A DNA stretch of 64,000 nucleotides, taken from contig NC_135779.1 in NCBI RefSeq assembly GCF_028453695.1, positions 2,480,001 through 2,544,000 of the forward strand, in the 5' to 3' direction. This DNA is from Augochlora pura. Taxonomy: Eukaryota; Arthropoda; Insecta; Hymenoptera; Halictidae. A program made the translations under genes and the position numbers. Positions 22,879-36,500 of this stretch are shown in pieces. The notes under the pieces were generated by a model. The model saw only the letters and a program-made list of their open reading frames with translations. It was not told the origin of the DNA and did not search any database. Numbering within the stretch: the stretch's first letter is position 1; every line of letters starts with the position of its first letter.

Positions 22879-24591
22879 CTGGACCAACAAGTTTGTACAC
22901 GGTGGAACGAGGAACAGGGGCGAAAAGTATAGTGCTAGACGAAAGAATAAGACGCTCGACTTGTTTCGTAATTCTTTCTATTTAAGTGCAAAGGACGTTC
23001 ACGGCTTAAAATTCACCTGCAAACTTGCTTTGGAAATGATATGCGATACCTATAGTGTGCAAAGTGAATGTTTCCCACGCTCGAACCTAAACGACGACAA
23101 AGCCTGTGAAGCGTCTTATTCTAATGTCCAGCACTGTACAAGTACCGGTAGCTCACCTGGGTGTCCTCTGCTTAGCCTGCGGCTGGGGCTTGTACCCGTT
23201 GGGCACAGGGCTGGGCAGTAATCGGCCCCCGCGTCCCATCGCGACGGCCTGCTCGAAGCTGAGCGGACAATGGGTCGGCTGCATGCCCGGCACGTGGCCA
23301 GGCGGTGGCGGATGCATGCCCGGCGGGATGGGCACGTGTGTGGGGGACGCGTTCACCTTCGGGAAGTTGATGTTGGCCGTCTTGAGCTGCAGGGTCGAGG
23401 GCTTGTTGGGCGTCTGTGGCAGTCGGCGACGCGGCTCTCTCCTGGTCGCTAGCACCGGGTGGCTGTGCTGATGGGGATGATGCCGATGATAATGCTGGTG
23501 TGGAAGGGCGGACTGCCGGCCACCCACGGGGCTGGGACTTCTCGATCGCTGCTCCAGACTGGTCGTCCCGTACGGTCGACTGTGCACGATGTGACGAATG
23601 GGACTTGGTGTCCTGACGGGACTCGTCGTCGCGCTCCACGGACCTGATAGAACACACCGTTATCACTTGTCCACGACTGGACGCCTCGTGCGGTTCCTAT
23701 TCAGCCTCTAGCGGCTATAGTATCTAGCCTAAACTGTAGTCCTACGGGTGGACGCTATGTCTGCGATAAGAAACGGGATGCCGAGCGCCATTCGACGGGA
23801 AGTTGGGGGGAGAGGGGGTCAATTAATCGCTAGCTAAGAGCGTCGAACGTCGTTGGTATCTAGTAAACTAGCTATATACCCTAATTGATCCAAGTACCAA
23901 AAGATCCTAGAGTCTCTGGGCAAGCGGTCGGGTCGACCGTCCTGGTAAGAGTGCAGGGTTTACTGTGCATTTAGGGTTTCGATCATGGGTTTCGTCATGC
24001 TGGGACGCTTCTAATCGCCGATGGGAGATCCGACAATCGGTGCACCAACGAGCCAACATGCCACTTTGCTAAAAGGATCTCGCTGGCGACGCATACGGTT
24101 TTCTTTTTTCCGCCCGAACGATCTCGGTTGTTGCAGGGGGTCGTGCACTCTCTAAAAGGGTTGCAGTGTCCTTGCTATGCTAGATCGTCTATTCTACGGG
24201 TCCTGGGATAGAAAGAGAGACAAATAGATACGCATTCGCCTACGTGTAGGTGTGCCGAGTGTGCTGGTGCGCTGTCGGAAGCCTGTGTGTGACTGTCTAA
24301 CCCGTGCACGGTGGCTTTCGTACAGATCAGAAAGATTCGTAAACAAAAACAGAATAAGCGTCGTTCGACTAACTGCGGGCCTCGTCTTCATCATCGTGTA
24401 CAGTTTGTCTCTGTGCGTGTGCCTGCCTGTGTACGTGTCCGCCTGTTCGCCCGTGTACGTTGCGCGCGTGACGTGTGGAGCAAACAAGTCTCTATTTTGT
24501 GTGGTCGTGTGACTGTATATATGTGTGTATGTGAGAAATGTGATGAACAAAATAATAGGAGAAAGAGAGAGATAGAGATAGAGATAGTGAT

Positions 24592-24635
<44 letters not shown>

Positions 24636-27600
24636 TGAAAGCCAAACGATCGTAGTTAAAGTACAAGTAATAAGAAAATTGCTTCGGAACAGGGAATTCA
24701 AACGGAGTTGCCAAAGAAATTACCATCGTCGTAATAGTCGCAGTGGTCGTAATAGTCTTTGTAGGCGCATAACAGAACAAAACGAAGAAACGTATTACAT
24801 CGAGTGACACAGAGCCTCTGCCTCTTGCGAGTAACACCATTTATAGCGGCATTCGTATTCCACCGAATCGCGAGCCTACGAATCTCCTTATCTGATTGCA
24901 ACATTAATTTGCTCATTCGAATGGGACAGCCAATTAGAAATCGTTCAACAGAAAATAAATACAAACTGTTGTCTGAATTCTTTCGACTACTCTTTGTTTC
25001 ATCTATTAACTCTGATTCTCCCACGTTAGTACGAAGATATTGATAGTCACGAACATCCGCAATATGTTGAAAAATAGAATCATGGCTCAGAGATGTAACC
25101 AATTGTATGAATGCAATCGTTTGACAGATCAGCGACCGATGATCGCCGTCGGAAAGAGATTCGCGGGTCGGACCTATTCGTAAAAGAACTTGTATCATTG
25201 CACCGTGTTCCCGTACGCCTATCATTTCTGTCTTGTACCTCGCTTCCGGGGCCGATGGTTGTAATGTGACTGCGGGTGATGGGTGTGCCGTTGCATCTCG
25301 ACCAAGTTGCTGACCGTGTCGCTGAACCCCGGTCCCTCGTGGCGATAGTAAGCGTGATGATCGTTCCTCGTACGGCGCGGCGACTGCGACCCGGGCATGA
25401 CCGGCGAGTGCCTACAAAAACGAAAGAAAATATCTCGTGTCAGTTTCTCTCGTTCGGACATCAGGCTGTCGTGTGACTGTACCTTAAACTGGGCGAGCGC
25501 AACGGATGCTTAGCTGGATGTGCAGGCGGATGAAGTCTCTCTGCGGCGTGGGTGAGACTCTCGAGACTACCGGCTCGCGAGTCGCTAACCACGACGTCCT
25601 GAAGCTCCATCTAAACGAACAGACTCGTCGATTAGGGTTACCGTACCGAACGGACTTAGCTGATCAGGAAATTTAAGGAGAGTCGGGGTGTTCAGAGCCG
25701 GTTCTTTGTCTTGGGTACTAACGATTTCTGCCTCGCGCACACGAATCATCTTTCTCGACTCGAGACGCCTTTTGCCTCCGGAGGCGGCCAACCTCTGCGT
25801 CCGAGGACACTTTATCTCCGCGTCCACGAACCGGTTCGGAACGATCACGGAAGAGTTTCAACCCTTTCATATAAAGATCGAACCCACGGACATTGAACTC
25901 CGTGTCGAAGCGTCGAGCTTCTCGATGGCTATTCCAGCGGTGTCTTCGACGAGGATGAAAGATTTTTCTCGATCGAATAATCGCCGGAGAGTCGCTCGGA
26001 CGCGAACGTTGGCCGCAGCATCGTGCTAAGTGGGTATTCGTTTGCTCGACGAGCGACAGTAAAATATCGCGGCAATAGACGGGAATAACAATCAGCGAAA
26101 AACTGGAGCAGAGTAGACGGTATACAAGCACATGTGCGCGCGTGTTCAGAACAGGCATGCAGTTCAAAAGAGTTCCTCCTCTCGGGCATGCACATGCACT
26201 CCGCCGAGTAGTCTCGTTGTTTCGGGTTCTGGTTGGTTTTCACAGTCTGTTCGATGGGGGAAGAAGGGGCATAACAGAAGACAGGCACACAGAGAGTGCG
26301 GAGCGTTCGTTTCACGGACGGACGGGGGGGTTTTTGTTTCCTCGCTACCTTTCCAGCTCGGAGACTCGGTTGCCAGAGGTGGTTCTCGACCATTACTTAC
26401 CGGGATTATTGCGGACATACATATAGAATTCACGACAAACAACGAGAGACACGGAGAACGAGGCACTCGCGACGCTGGACGGCCACGGTGACCAGCGCGC
26501 GAATGCTTCGCTCCTCTCGAGAACATTATTCTCAAGGCTGTGAAAGCAGCTAGGGACAAGGGTGGGGTTACTCTAATATACCGACGTCGAACATACTAAA
26601 CGGTTAGAGATTCTCGTATGGAGGTCATGAGGTGGTGACGGGTGGTGGTTGGGTGTTCATCTAGGTGGCTCGCTAGACAAGATCGGTTCTAGAATCTCTT
26701 GTATTTACAGGTTACGATCTATCGCTCGACGATCGAGATCGACTCGATAAAATCTAATGATTCGTATAGATATATGATCATGAGATCGGATGGATTCTAC
26801 GAAAGCAGAACTTCGGTTATGCGATGTCGCGCGATCTTCAATTTATCTGTTCGTACGTGAAACGTGACTGACAGAGAGTTTTAACATCGAGAGTTCGGAT
26901 AATCGAGGTTCAAACCTGCCTTGGTGTACCCTACTTCTTCGAACAAAGAGAACTTTCCAAGAACTTTATCATTTAATGAAACAGCTCGAAAGTAAATGCA
27001 GTTAAAAATTGCCTTACGATGTAACGAAAATACAATAGCAGACTTAAGAAGTTAATGCAATTGTTTGTTCTTGAATGCCACACGTTGACTGCCATATCAT
27101 ATACATTTGGTAACAGAATTAATTATTCGTTAAACCTTAAAAAATGATTTTTACGCTAATGAATCGAGTACATCTCTTATGGTCTACGAAATGCGAGGGA
27201 CTAGAAAGATTAATCGATATGATAAATCTTAACTTGACAGTTCTATTAAACAAATTATTTTGATTTTATCAAGTTTATAAGATTGTTGAGTGGGCGATTT
27301 TCATAGGTAGTACTATCTTTTTCCAAAAGTACTTTCCTCGAGTAAGCAGAGTTAACATTTCTAATTCGACCTTTAACAGCAAACGGATTATTCAGTCATG
27401 AAACAGATTATTTAGTTCTAAAACAGATTGTCCAATGATTTCGTTATTTAATAGCAACAATAACGAGTCAATCTCGATCCTATTCTATCGCGCGCGGTCC
27501 CGATGTCCCCGATCGATCGGCCGCGGTAGCGCAGTCGTGTCTCTAATGCCTCGAGCCCCGGATCTATAGATCTAAGTCTACCCTAAATGATCTAGTGGCG

Positions 27601-30500
27601 TGTGAGTAGTGAACAGAACAGAGCGGCCGATCGAGTAAACGCATGAACTGTGTGTATGTGGAGAACGCAAAGCTCCGTCTACCGTGGAGTGTCGTGTCCA
27701 AAAGCTAATTGTTTGATCTAAAGTGGCGTTGTCTCGCCGAGCTAGGAGAAAGATGGCATCCGTTCCGCGACGCATCATACAATCTCCGATCTAATCGGCG
27801 CGGCGCCATCGATCTAGATCTAAATGAAGCTTGTTGGCGCATTCAGACTCTAACGCGCGACTCCCGATGCCCGATCGTTACGCGTTTACCGGAACGCGCG
27901 ATCTACGATCCGCGGATCTATCACTGGCGATCGACGTTCGATCGCTCAGGCTAGTCTACAGGATGTTCCATGGATCGTGGGACGATTCTTGGAGAAGATG
28001 CTGCAGACTAAACCGACGAAATGGGCCAAACAAGTCTCGATTCGTTTGAGCGATAAGTTCTAGAACTTTTGAAAATGACTTCGAGACTAGCTATATTTCT
28101 GAAATAATTTTATCCATAGATTTGCGTATTTTTGTTAATCAAGATCGCCGCGCAATGAAAACCCTTGTGACTAATTGACATTTTCCTCGTCGGTTTCGTG
28201 TACAAAATCGCCTTTTATTCTTTCGAGATCAATTTTATCTAATAGTAACACGGCCATTCGCATTATAACATATTTCATTGTAAAATAAATAAGTAAAGTA
28301 TAATTTTAAAAACGATGCTGTGCCATGATCATTTTTTATAGAATCTGAATCATACGTCTCCACAAGCCTGAACGGTGATAAAGGATATATGTTGAATAAT
28401 TTCGCGAATCTCAACAATCCCGAAAGGTTGTAGAATCGTGCCAGGGACCATGAAAGATCCTGTTCGTCTAATGAAACCGATCGCAGTTGGCGGTGGGGGA
28501 ATTCAGTTAGAGCTATCGAAATTCTCGAGATAGGGTTGTTAATTGAATTGAATCGAGCCAAGAGACCTTGTGATAACGGATCGAGGAGCGAGGTGCGTAG
28601 GTATTCTGGTGTTGATAATACGAGGGTGGTCGGTGAGCATGATGATGATGGTGAACGTGATGGTGATGGTGGTGGTGGTGGTGATGGTCATAGTATAGAT
28701 CTTTGTCGGTATCGTAGTATTGGTCGTGATGGTGATGGTGGTAGTAGTAGTTTTGATCCTGCTGGGAGGGCACCTCAGCCAGCAATGGCTCTAGCTCGGG
28801 GGCGCGATCCTCGTCATTAACTACGGGTACAACCCCAGACCCACCCCCTCCCTGGCTACTCTCTCCGCTGCTGCCTAGTATATCGTACTGGTGGGACATC
28901 TTCCAGTTCACCTTTTTATTTCTGAAATCAAAACGCAGGCCAGATTAGCATGGTCTTCCTCCCATCGGGCTTCTCCGCTCGCCACCACCTTCCACTTCCG
29001 TCGCGGAGATTTCATGACACGCTCGTCCCCCCTTTCTCGCGAGATAACAACGACGACTCTACTCGAATCGATAAAATCGACTCGCAATGGAGATCTTTAA
29101 TAATTGGTTGTTTAGCACGTATGTTCTATTCTTTGAAGTTCGAATAAAATTCGATTTATTTGAGATCACAGACACTCGCGCATTAAAGTGTAATGCAGGC
29201 AAACAACAACGACAGATTATTTACATTCTGCTTTTAAAATATTTCATTATTTTAAGAATGACTTAAGTCCGTTTTATTTACGATCCCCGATGAGTTTCAG
29301 AAAGAACAAGATTATATTCCTCCTTGTTTCAAAATGGTGCGCATATTATATATTTTTCTAAATAGAATGAAAATCGATACGATGACTTGCTTCCTCGCTA
29401 ATTCTGCAACAAAATCCATGACGTGGATCGCGGATAACCGCCACGTGGCAACGGTTAGCCCGCGGAGGGACGAGCGTTTCTAAAAATAAAGAGATACCTG
29501 TGCTCGGCGGCTGCATGGACCCCGAGGGTCCCATCGTCTTCCTCTCGGAGCTCCCTGCGTTGATCTAGCTTCCTATCCGGCGTCGGCCGTACCACCGGCT
29601 CGAGGCTGTTCGCCCTACTTCCGGTCCCGTGACTATTTCCGGTGTGATTCACCGCCGTCACGTCCAGTATGCAGTTGAGGAAGGCCGATTGCTAAAGTCG
29701 AACGTGCGAAACCACACCGGCTATCAGAGCTGATCGACAGTGGTCTGTCGTTTTATTTTTGTTGTTGTTTTACTATGTTTTTTTTTTGTTTGCTTTGTTC
29801 CGGATTATATATTGTTTGGTTTTTTTTTTCGACAGTACATTATTGTTCGCTACTTGGCATTGGTTTCCGTATCCGGTCGATCGACGTTCCGACGATCGCT
29901 CGATCCAGCGAACCAATCCATGCTTATTCGGTATGAACGGGGAGTATCGTACAGGCACATACAGGCTTTTTCCTCGTCTCTTTCGCCTTCGTTTCCTTCG
30001 TTGCGCGGGCCAGTTTCGTATATCGGAGGTAGACGCGCGACATCGTTTCCAAGAGCGAAACGGGGCGTGACGGTATTAGAGAAGAGACGTCTTCGTCTCG
30101 CGGTTAATTTTCTCGGACGAAGTCAAGAAAAAAAAATATTAGGCCATGCCATAGGAACAGAGTAAAAAGTAGAGAAAGAGTAAATTGGTATCGTGACGGT
30201 GCGCTTGAAAGTGTCGGCTAAGAAAGCTCCACGACCAGGCACGCATCATGAGAATTTGTTGTGTCTGTGTGCGGATACATGTACAGAGAAGAGAACAGAG
30301 AGACAAAATCGTGATGCGAATCGTTTTTTTCTTTTTTTTTTCATCGTACGTTATAGATCGATTTTCTTTTGTGCTCGTCGTCGCGGTTGACCGTACTCCG
30401 GCAAAGCCTGTATATGTATGTCAAAGGGAGCTGTACCTTACGTACAAGCACCTTGGGATTTTCTATTATTCGGTTATTGTCCGTGTATATATAGATTAAT

Positions 30501-30560
<60 letters not shown>

Positions 30561-33500
30561 ATAGTAATAATAATAGTAATAATACGAGCGAGCGGTACAG
30601 GTACGGTATGCAATCGGAAACACTTATTCGCGAGGCACGTTTCGCGCCACTGTTGGGAGTATGCAAACGTTAGTAAGCATGCAACACTTATACATTGTCC
30701 GCGAATCGACCACGTTCCTCTATCTGGTTAGCAAAATTCCCCGGAATCACCCTTTAAATTCAACAGCTTCCCCGAATGATTTTCATTTAGCATCGTTGAA
30801 AGAGAAACGTCGACGATCAGCGCACGATCCGTTCTAAAGGTATCAATACACATATGCGAACAAACCCTGGACAAACATAGTAGTACACAAGCCAATCAGA
30901 ACGAACAAACGTGACGGGTCTGGGGAGAGCTACACAGGGGAGCTAAGAGTTCGGTATATATGATATATACAATCGTGTGTTGCATACATCGTACACAAAA
31001 AGTCACTTGCGCTCGAGAAACGAGGAGTTGCTGGGGTCATTTGTAGCAACTCTGTCCTCAGCGAAATTGCAATCCGCGGCTTTGTTTGCGAGTTGTTAAC
31101 GAAAAACGCTGGCAAGTGAGACGCGAGATCAGCTGGCGCGTGGCGGACGAACCAATGAGCGGAACTGGGCGTTGACCGCTCATTGGAACGGCCGCCTCGC
31201 TGCAGTCGACCTCGCCTCTTATTGGTCAGTGTTCTTTTGTTAATAACTCGTAAACGGAGCCGCGGATCGCATTCGAGCTAAGGAAAAAGTTACTTTAAAT
31301 CGCCTCAGGAACCTCTCGTTCCAGACTGCGAGAGATTTTTCGGACGCCCTAGTGTATTTATATATCGTATATACACACACATAAACGGCCACAAGTGTAC
31401 GTTTCTCAATTAGTATTCTGGGCATGCCTATGCACGCCATGGCATTACTGGCTATGATTCATCTACGGTCAACTGTATACTCGCAACTCTGAATACTCTG
31501 AATACCAACAAATCTGCGAAAAGCGTTCTGCAACACTTCCGCGCTACTTCCGCACTGTCCTCGCTATTTTCTCGCGCGTTGATGGCAAACATTTAGTACA
31601 AACAACATTACCGATCTTCTAAAAAAGACCGCCACTCTTGTAACGCTTCTCAGTGAATTGTTGAAGGATCTGAATAAACTTTTAATCTCGTTGTTTTATT
31701 AATTCTGTTCTACTGCTGGAAATTAAATCGAAAATTCGAACTGCTTCGATGCACAGTGAATTTATTTATAGGTTTCGAGGTTCGCTTAACAAGATATCAA
31801 TTGACTGTTTTTATAGACGCGCTTCGATATCGAATCTTTTAATTGCGAGCTAAGCTCGGACAGCGCGGCGCTACAGGATGCTTCAAGTCCGAGAAAAGCT
31901 TCCGGCGGAAGTCGATTCTCCGCTTGATCCGCGTCGAGAAGAACGATCACGTTCCGGATCGAGCCGCCTCTGTGCTCGACGAAGCCCCGACGAGCAAGCG
32001 CTGGATCGTCCGCGGATCGATCCTAGTCGACGCGAGAAACATTTGGTTGTTCACAGCATTGGTTTTGCTTCGAGAATAAATAGTTATATTCCTGGTCGGC
32101 CGCGCTCGTGAAAATCCGAGCGGCTACACGTGGTTTCGGTGTTTCAAGTGTTTGATTGTTTTGCGTGTCCGCTGAGAAACCGGGTGTCGATCGTGTAGAA
32201 ATTGTGGAAAGAAAACTGTGTCTGTATAATAGAAGCGATCGTGTTCAAAGAGAGAAAGAGAGAGAGAGAGAAAGACAGACAGAGAAGGATAGAGAAAGAC
32301 AGAGACAGAGAGCTATGTGTAAGATAGCCAAGGCAAAACCTGTCTACTGAAAGACGGTGTACTAGTCTAGCCTCGAAAATCGTCTATAGCCTCGTTTCTA
32401 ATCTACGTGGCGATTGCGGGCGAGCCTTTAAAGGGTGTAACGAGCACAGAGCGAAAGAGAGACAGTGAGAGAGAACGAAAAAGAGAGACTACAGGAGGAA
32501 TGGAGGGAAAGAAATAAAGACAACTATTAAAGAACGTCGATCGAAATCTAGCTCGAGGAACGCGCGTCTTTGGAGAGTCGAACGTTCCTCGACTACTTCT
32601 ACGTTGGTGAGAGCTCTTATCGAGCGGGGAAACGAAGTGGGGAGAAGGCGGAGAGAACTCGTAAGAAAGAACAGCGAGAGAATGGCGAAACGGTTGCAGC
32701 GGAACTCGTTTCGGTGATAAAAACGTTGCTCCGTGGCGAGACCGGGATCGACAGAGAGATTTTGGACTATGATGCTCGATCTAAGATCGACTATGCTCGG
32801 GCACTATTCTATTCTAAAGATTAAAGAGAGACAGAGCTAAAGATAGACAGGTGAAGACGGGCTCGGTCTAAATAGTCAAACGAGAAGTTCGCTAAGAAAC
32901 GGCTAAACCGTGACACTAATTAACACGGAGGAGCGACACTCGAGGCAAAAGGCGGGCTACGTTCGAGGATCGGTGTTCTCCGGTGTCGATCTCCGAGCTA
33001 GATCGTTCTACGAGGTTCGATGTTGCTAGGTAACTTACTTGCACGCAGCTAGATCGTGTTCTCGGGGACAAAGAGCCGGTCCACGTGGGCGATGCCACGT
33101 GCGAACCACGCCCACGCGACACCGACACGACCACTAAAATGTTCCCGACGCGTTCCCGGCGTTCCGTGTCATTATTTTACACCGTGGATCATCTACGAGT
33201 GGATCTCGAATCGTCGAGATCGATCCTGAATCAGCGGGAAACACGGAAAACCGGGCCCGCTCGGCTCAACTAGTAGTTCAAGTATATTAATCCTAGACTA
33301 ATTGCTTATTATCTGAAGAGGAAAACGTGCTGTTAGAGAAAGGAGGTTCATTGTAGGGGGAGACTAAAAAAAGTTTCTAAGAGCTCTATGTGTCGTGTGA
33401 ATCCGACGGATGCTCTAGTTAAAGTACTTTCTGTAATACGTTAAGTGCCTAAGGAAAGAAGAAAAAAGTTCGAGCGTGTGTGACTGTGTATGGGTGACTG

Positions 33501-36500
33501 GCGACTCCTTCTCGCGGACGCAACCGTGGCCGTCGTTCCGTTATCTTGTCCTCTTTCTTCCCTCGAATCACGGATCGATCGAGTACCGGTGGTTGCGTCC
33601 GACGACGATGGATCTTGTTAACCGGGCACGACGAGATAATTGGTAGCTCTGTTTTTTTATTACAAATTCCTGTGAAATTTGGAATTATTATACACTGTTT
33701 ATGGAACGATTGCCGATCGTTTATTGGATATCCAATTTTTATTTGATACAGCATCGTGGGATGAATCTTGATCGGTTACGCGCCGCCCGGTTAACGGGTC
33801 AAAGTGGTGAGAGAAGGTGAGAAACGAATAGATACATGTCTACGATGCGAGAGGTAAACGTAAGACCAAAGAAGATGTTTTCGTGTGAACAGTGTCCGTG
33901 GATCGGTGTGCGTCGTGTGTCGATGCATAGTCAAAAAAGAATGTACAAGACCGGAGTAAAATAGTACGGGGCAGAGATACAACCGCCGGTTTCTAGTTGC
34001 TCGAGATTGTAATAATAATATAATCTACGATACGGAATTATGTACAGAGAGTCGGTCGATCGGGCGGATCGGCCGGTCTAAATACATTTCACGCGATTAT
34101 GTACAGAAACGTGATCGATGAGATAGGCTTCTGTGTCTCTGCGCGAGTTAGCGATCGAGTTAATTATCAGTGAAATTAAAGTGAGAACGGTCTTATGTAC
34201 AAGGAGTGTCCGATCGATCGCAGCGTGGCCTTGTAACAAGTATGTTTTCGATCGATGCCGTTGCGGTATCGGTTCTTAAATAGGACAATGATCCTGCGCG
34301 GCGATCGGTTGGCCCTCGGAGCGAGTTAAAAAACGTGTGTGAGAAAGAAAAAATATGGGTGAGACTTGTGGAAAGAAAAAACAAAACAATAAGACGAGAA
34401 AGGAAAACGTGTGTATAAGATGATAATAAGTAAGAGAAAAGTTTAAGTACTACCGCCTGGGCTGCAGGACTTTGCCCAGCATTATCGTTATCGATAAGAT
34501 CGTTATCGTTCTGGAAAACAAAGAGAAAAGACACAAAGAGATGATTGAGAGCTGCGTGAACATCCTCTTGTCTGGGTATAACAATTACATAAACCTAGTC
34601 TGTAGTCAATATTAATAATCAATAAATAAGAAATCATAAGAGTTAAATGTAACGATAATAATAATAATAATAATCGTATTTAAATTACTCCTACACTAAT
34701 GTCACAATAATGATAACAATGACAGTAACAATAAACAGTGAACGTAATCTCTATATCTGAATTAAAAATTGACAAGGTCCAAACTCACTCAGATTTGAGG
34801 CTTAAAACTCAAACTGTTATAATAATAATAATAATAATATATATATACTGACTTTCTATGACTCTTTAGTGGGTAAACACGTAAATTCAATTCAATACAC
34901 AGATTCTCCTCTAATGATCTAATATCGTAAACTCATTCAAAGTAACCATGTATCGTCCTAAGTCGCTAGAGAATAGTGGTTTGTAACTCGCGTCGATCTA
35001 TCGTCTGCTACGTAATCGAGTTCTCTTCGAGAAAAAAAATTCTCCGTCAACAAAATTTTCTCCGGTTCTCCTCTCTCCTGAGAGAGAAGAGAGTGGGAGA
35101 GGGGTGGAGGGCAAGAGCAGACGATGTATCGACCGAAAAAAAAACACAATCTACGTCGACCTGTTCACCGGGGAGAACGAAATTGCTGTTCGTCGTCGAG
35201 GCTGGATCCGTTATCGCGTTTCGATCTTTTTCTATTTTTTTTGGAATGTCCCAAGGGGACGAAACGAATTCGCTACGAATCGAGAGGAGCGAGCCGATAC
35301 CGGTGTACAGATCGATCAGTTGCACCAAATCTGCATCGTGACGTTCAAAGGAGGGGTGACACATCGAACTGCTTTTCTACACATATTGAGTCTGGCTAAT
35401 TCGACAGAGATTTCTCTTCCTCCGTTCGAAACTGCACCGAATATCTAATCACGAGATCGGTCGGACGCGGCTCGTTCTACCGACGACACGTTCGATCTAT
35501 CGGATCGATGTCGATCCGACGTGGCGAGAACCGATCGTTGGGAGAACGGTCGCGACCTCGATGTTCTCTGTATTCGTTCGAGTACATCCGCGAAAATTCT
35601 CGGCACTACTGAGCACACAGTCAAATACAGCGTCAGAACGTTTTGGGACTCGGGAGAGTAGCTTAGAATCGCTGGACCTAGTATTACGTTGTATTAATAA
35701 TATAGTATGTTATATGATATTATATACTAGTATATTATATTATTATATTCCTAATATTATATTGGGACCTAGTATCGGATCATCTAAAATATTTTGCGGT
35801 TTTTACGATGATAAAAGACGATCTCCATTTTGCTAGACAGGCCTTCGCCATCTCTCGTTTAAATGGAAGATTCCTCTTTTGGAAAAGCTTCGTTTGCTCA
35901 ATCGCAGTTGTCAAGATGACTCAAAGCAGACGTGAGAAACCGTAAAATACTTCGGTCGAGCCAAAAATGTTATTCAAAGGTATGGCATCGATGGCGATCG
36001 AATGAAGGATTCGAAGACCATCGCTGGTCCGCGATGCTAAGCTTGGGGTAGTCAAGAAGCTACTCTGGAGTAGTTGGAGATGTTCTATTCGAGACGTGAG
36101 TTTCACATCGGCCATGTGAAATCCTATCACGAAGTAAGCGAACGACAAACATCCATTCGAACTCTGCCCTCGGCTGGCTCCCACGAGCCTCGTTCGCTCG
36201 ATCGATCGTTTAAGCGACGATCCTCGGCGAGGATCTCCGTGAACAGAATATCGGAACCAGCGAGAAGTTGGAATCGAGAAACGAGTCGTGGGAGCGCAGG
36301 AGGTACCGCTCGTCTGAATAAGGGACATATCGCTAAGGTCTTCACGTTTCGTACGACTCGAGACACACCCGGAAATAATAGCTGTCGGGACACTCACCTG
36401 TCCGGTCGATTCTATCTGACCAAACCTGGTCGTCCTCCAACTTTCGAGTATCAGAAGGCAGACGTATATCTTACCAACGGTCAGCTTGTCTCTGCCTAAT

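Larger units (their letters stand above)
29692..34453 (-). other. cac intron (4.8 kb)
   Basis: Holds a (TA)n tract (30490-30556), a CCAAT-box cluster (31151-31227), a GA-rich run (32250-32312) and a pair of CACGTG E-boxes (33082, 33096). No exon recognised. Open frames at 31843-32111 and 32570-32824 have no known domain. Confidence 0.6.

Noticed and set aside
22310..23221. 303-codon plus-strand ORF
   Set aside because: Overlaps the antisense of two well-supported cac exons (22839-22878 and 23157-23643) and has no recognisable domain.
24555..24632. Possible CRISPR-like spaced repeats among GA tracts
   Set aside because: Simple GA microsatellite without unique spacers; the genome is eukaryotic.
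27520..27560. tRNA-like string (GCGGTAGCGCAGTCGTG)
   Set aside because: Resembles a tRNA D-arm region, but no T-arm (GGTTCGAATCC) or acceptor pairing follows.
35678..35775. Direct repeats GACCTAGTAT around a TA-rich stretch
   Set aside because: Could be a target duplication, but the inner sequence has no terminal repeats; left as low-complexity sequence.
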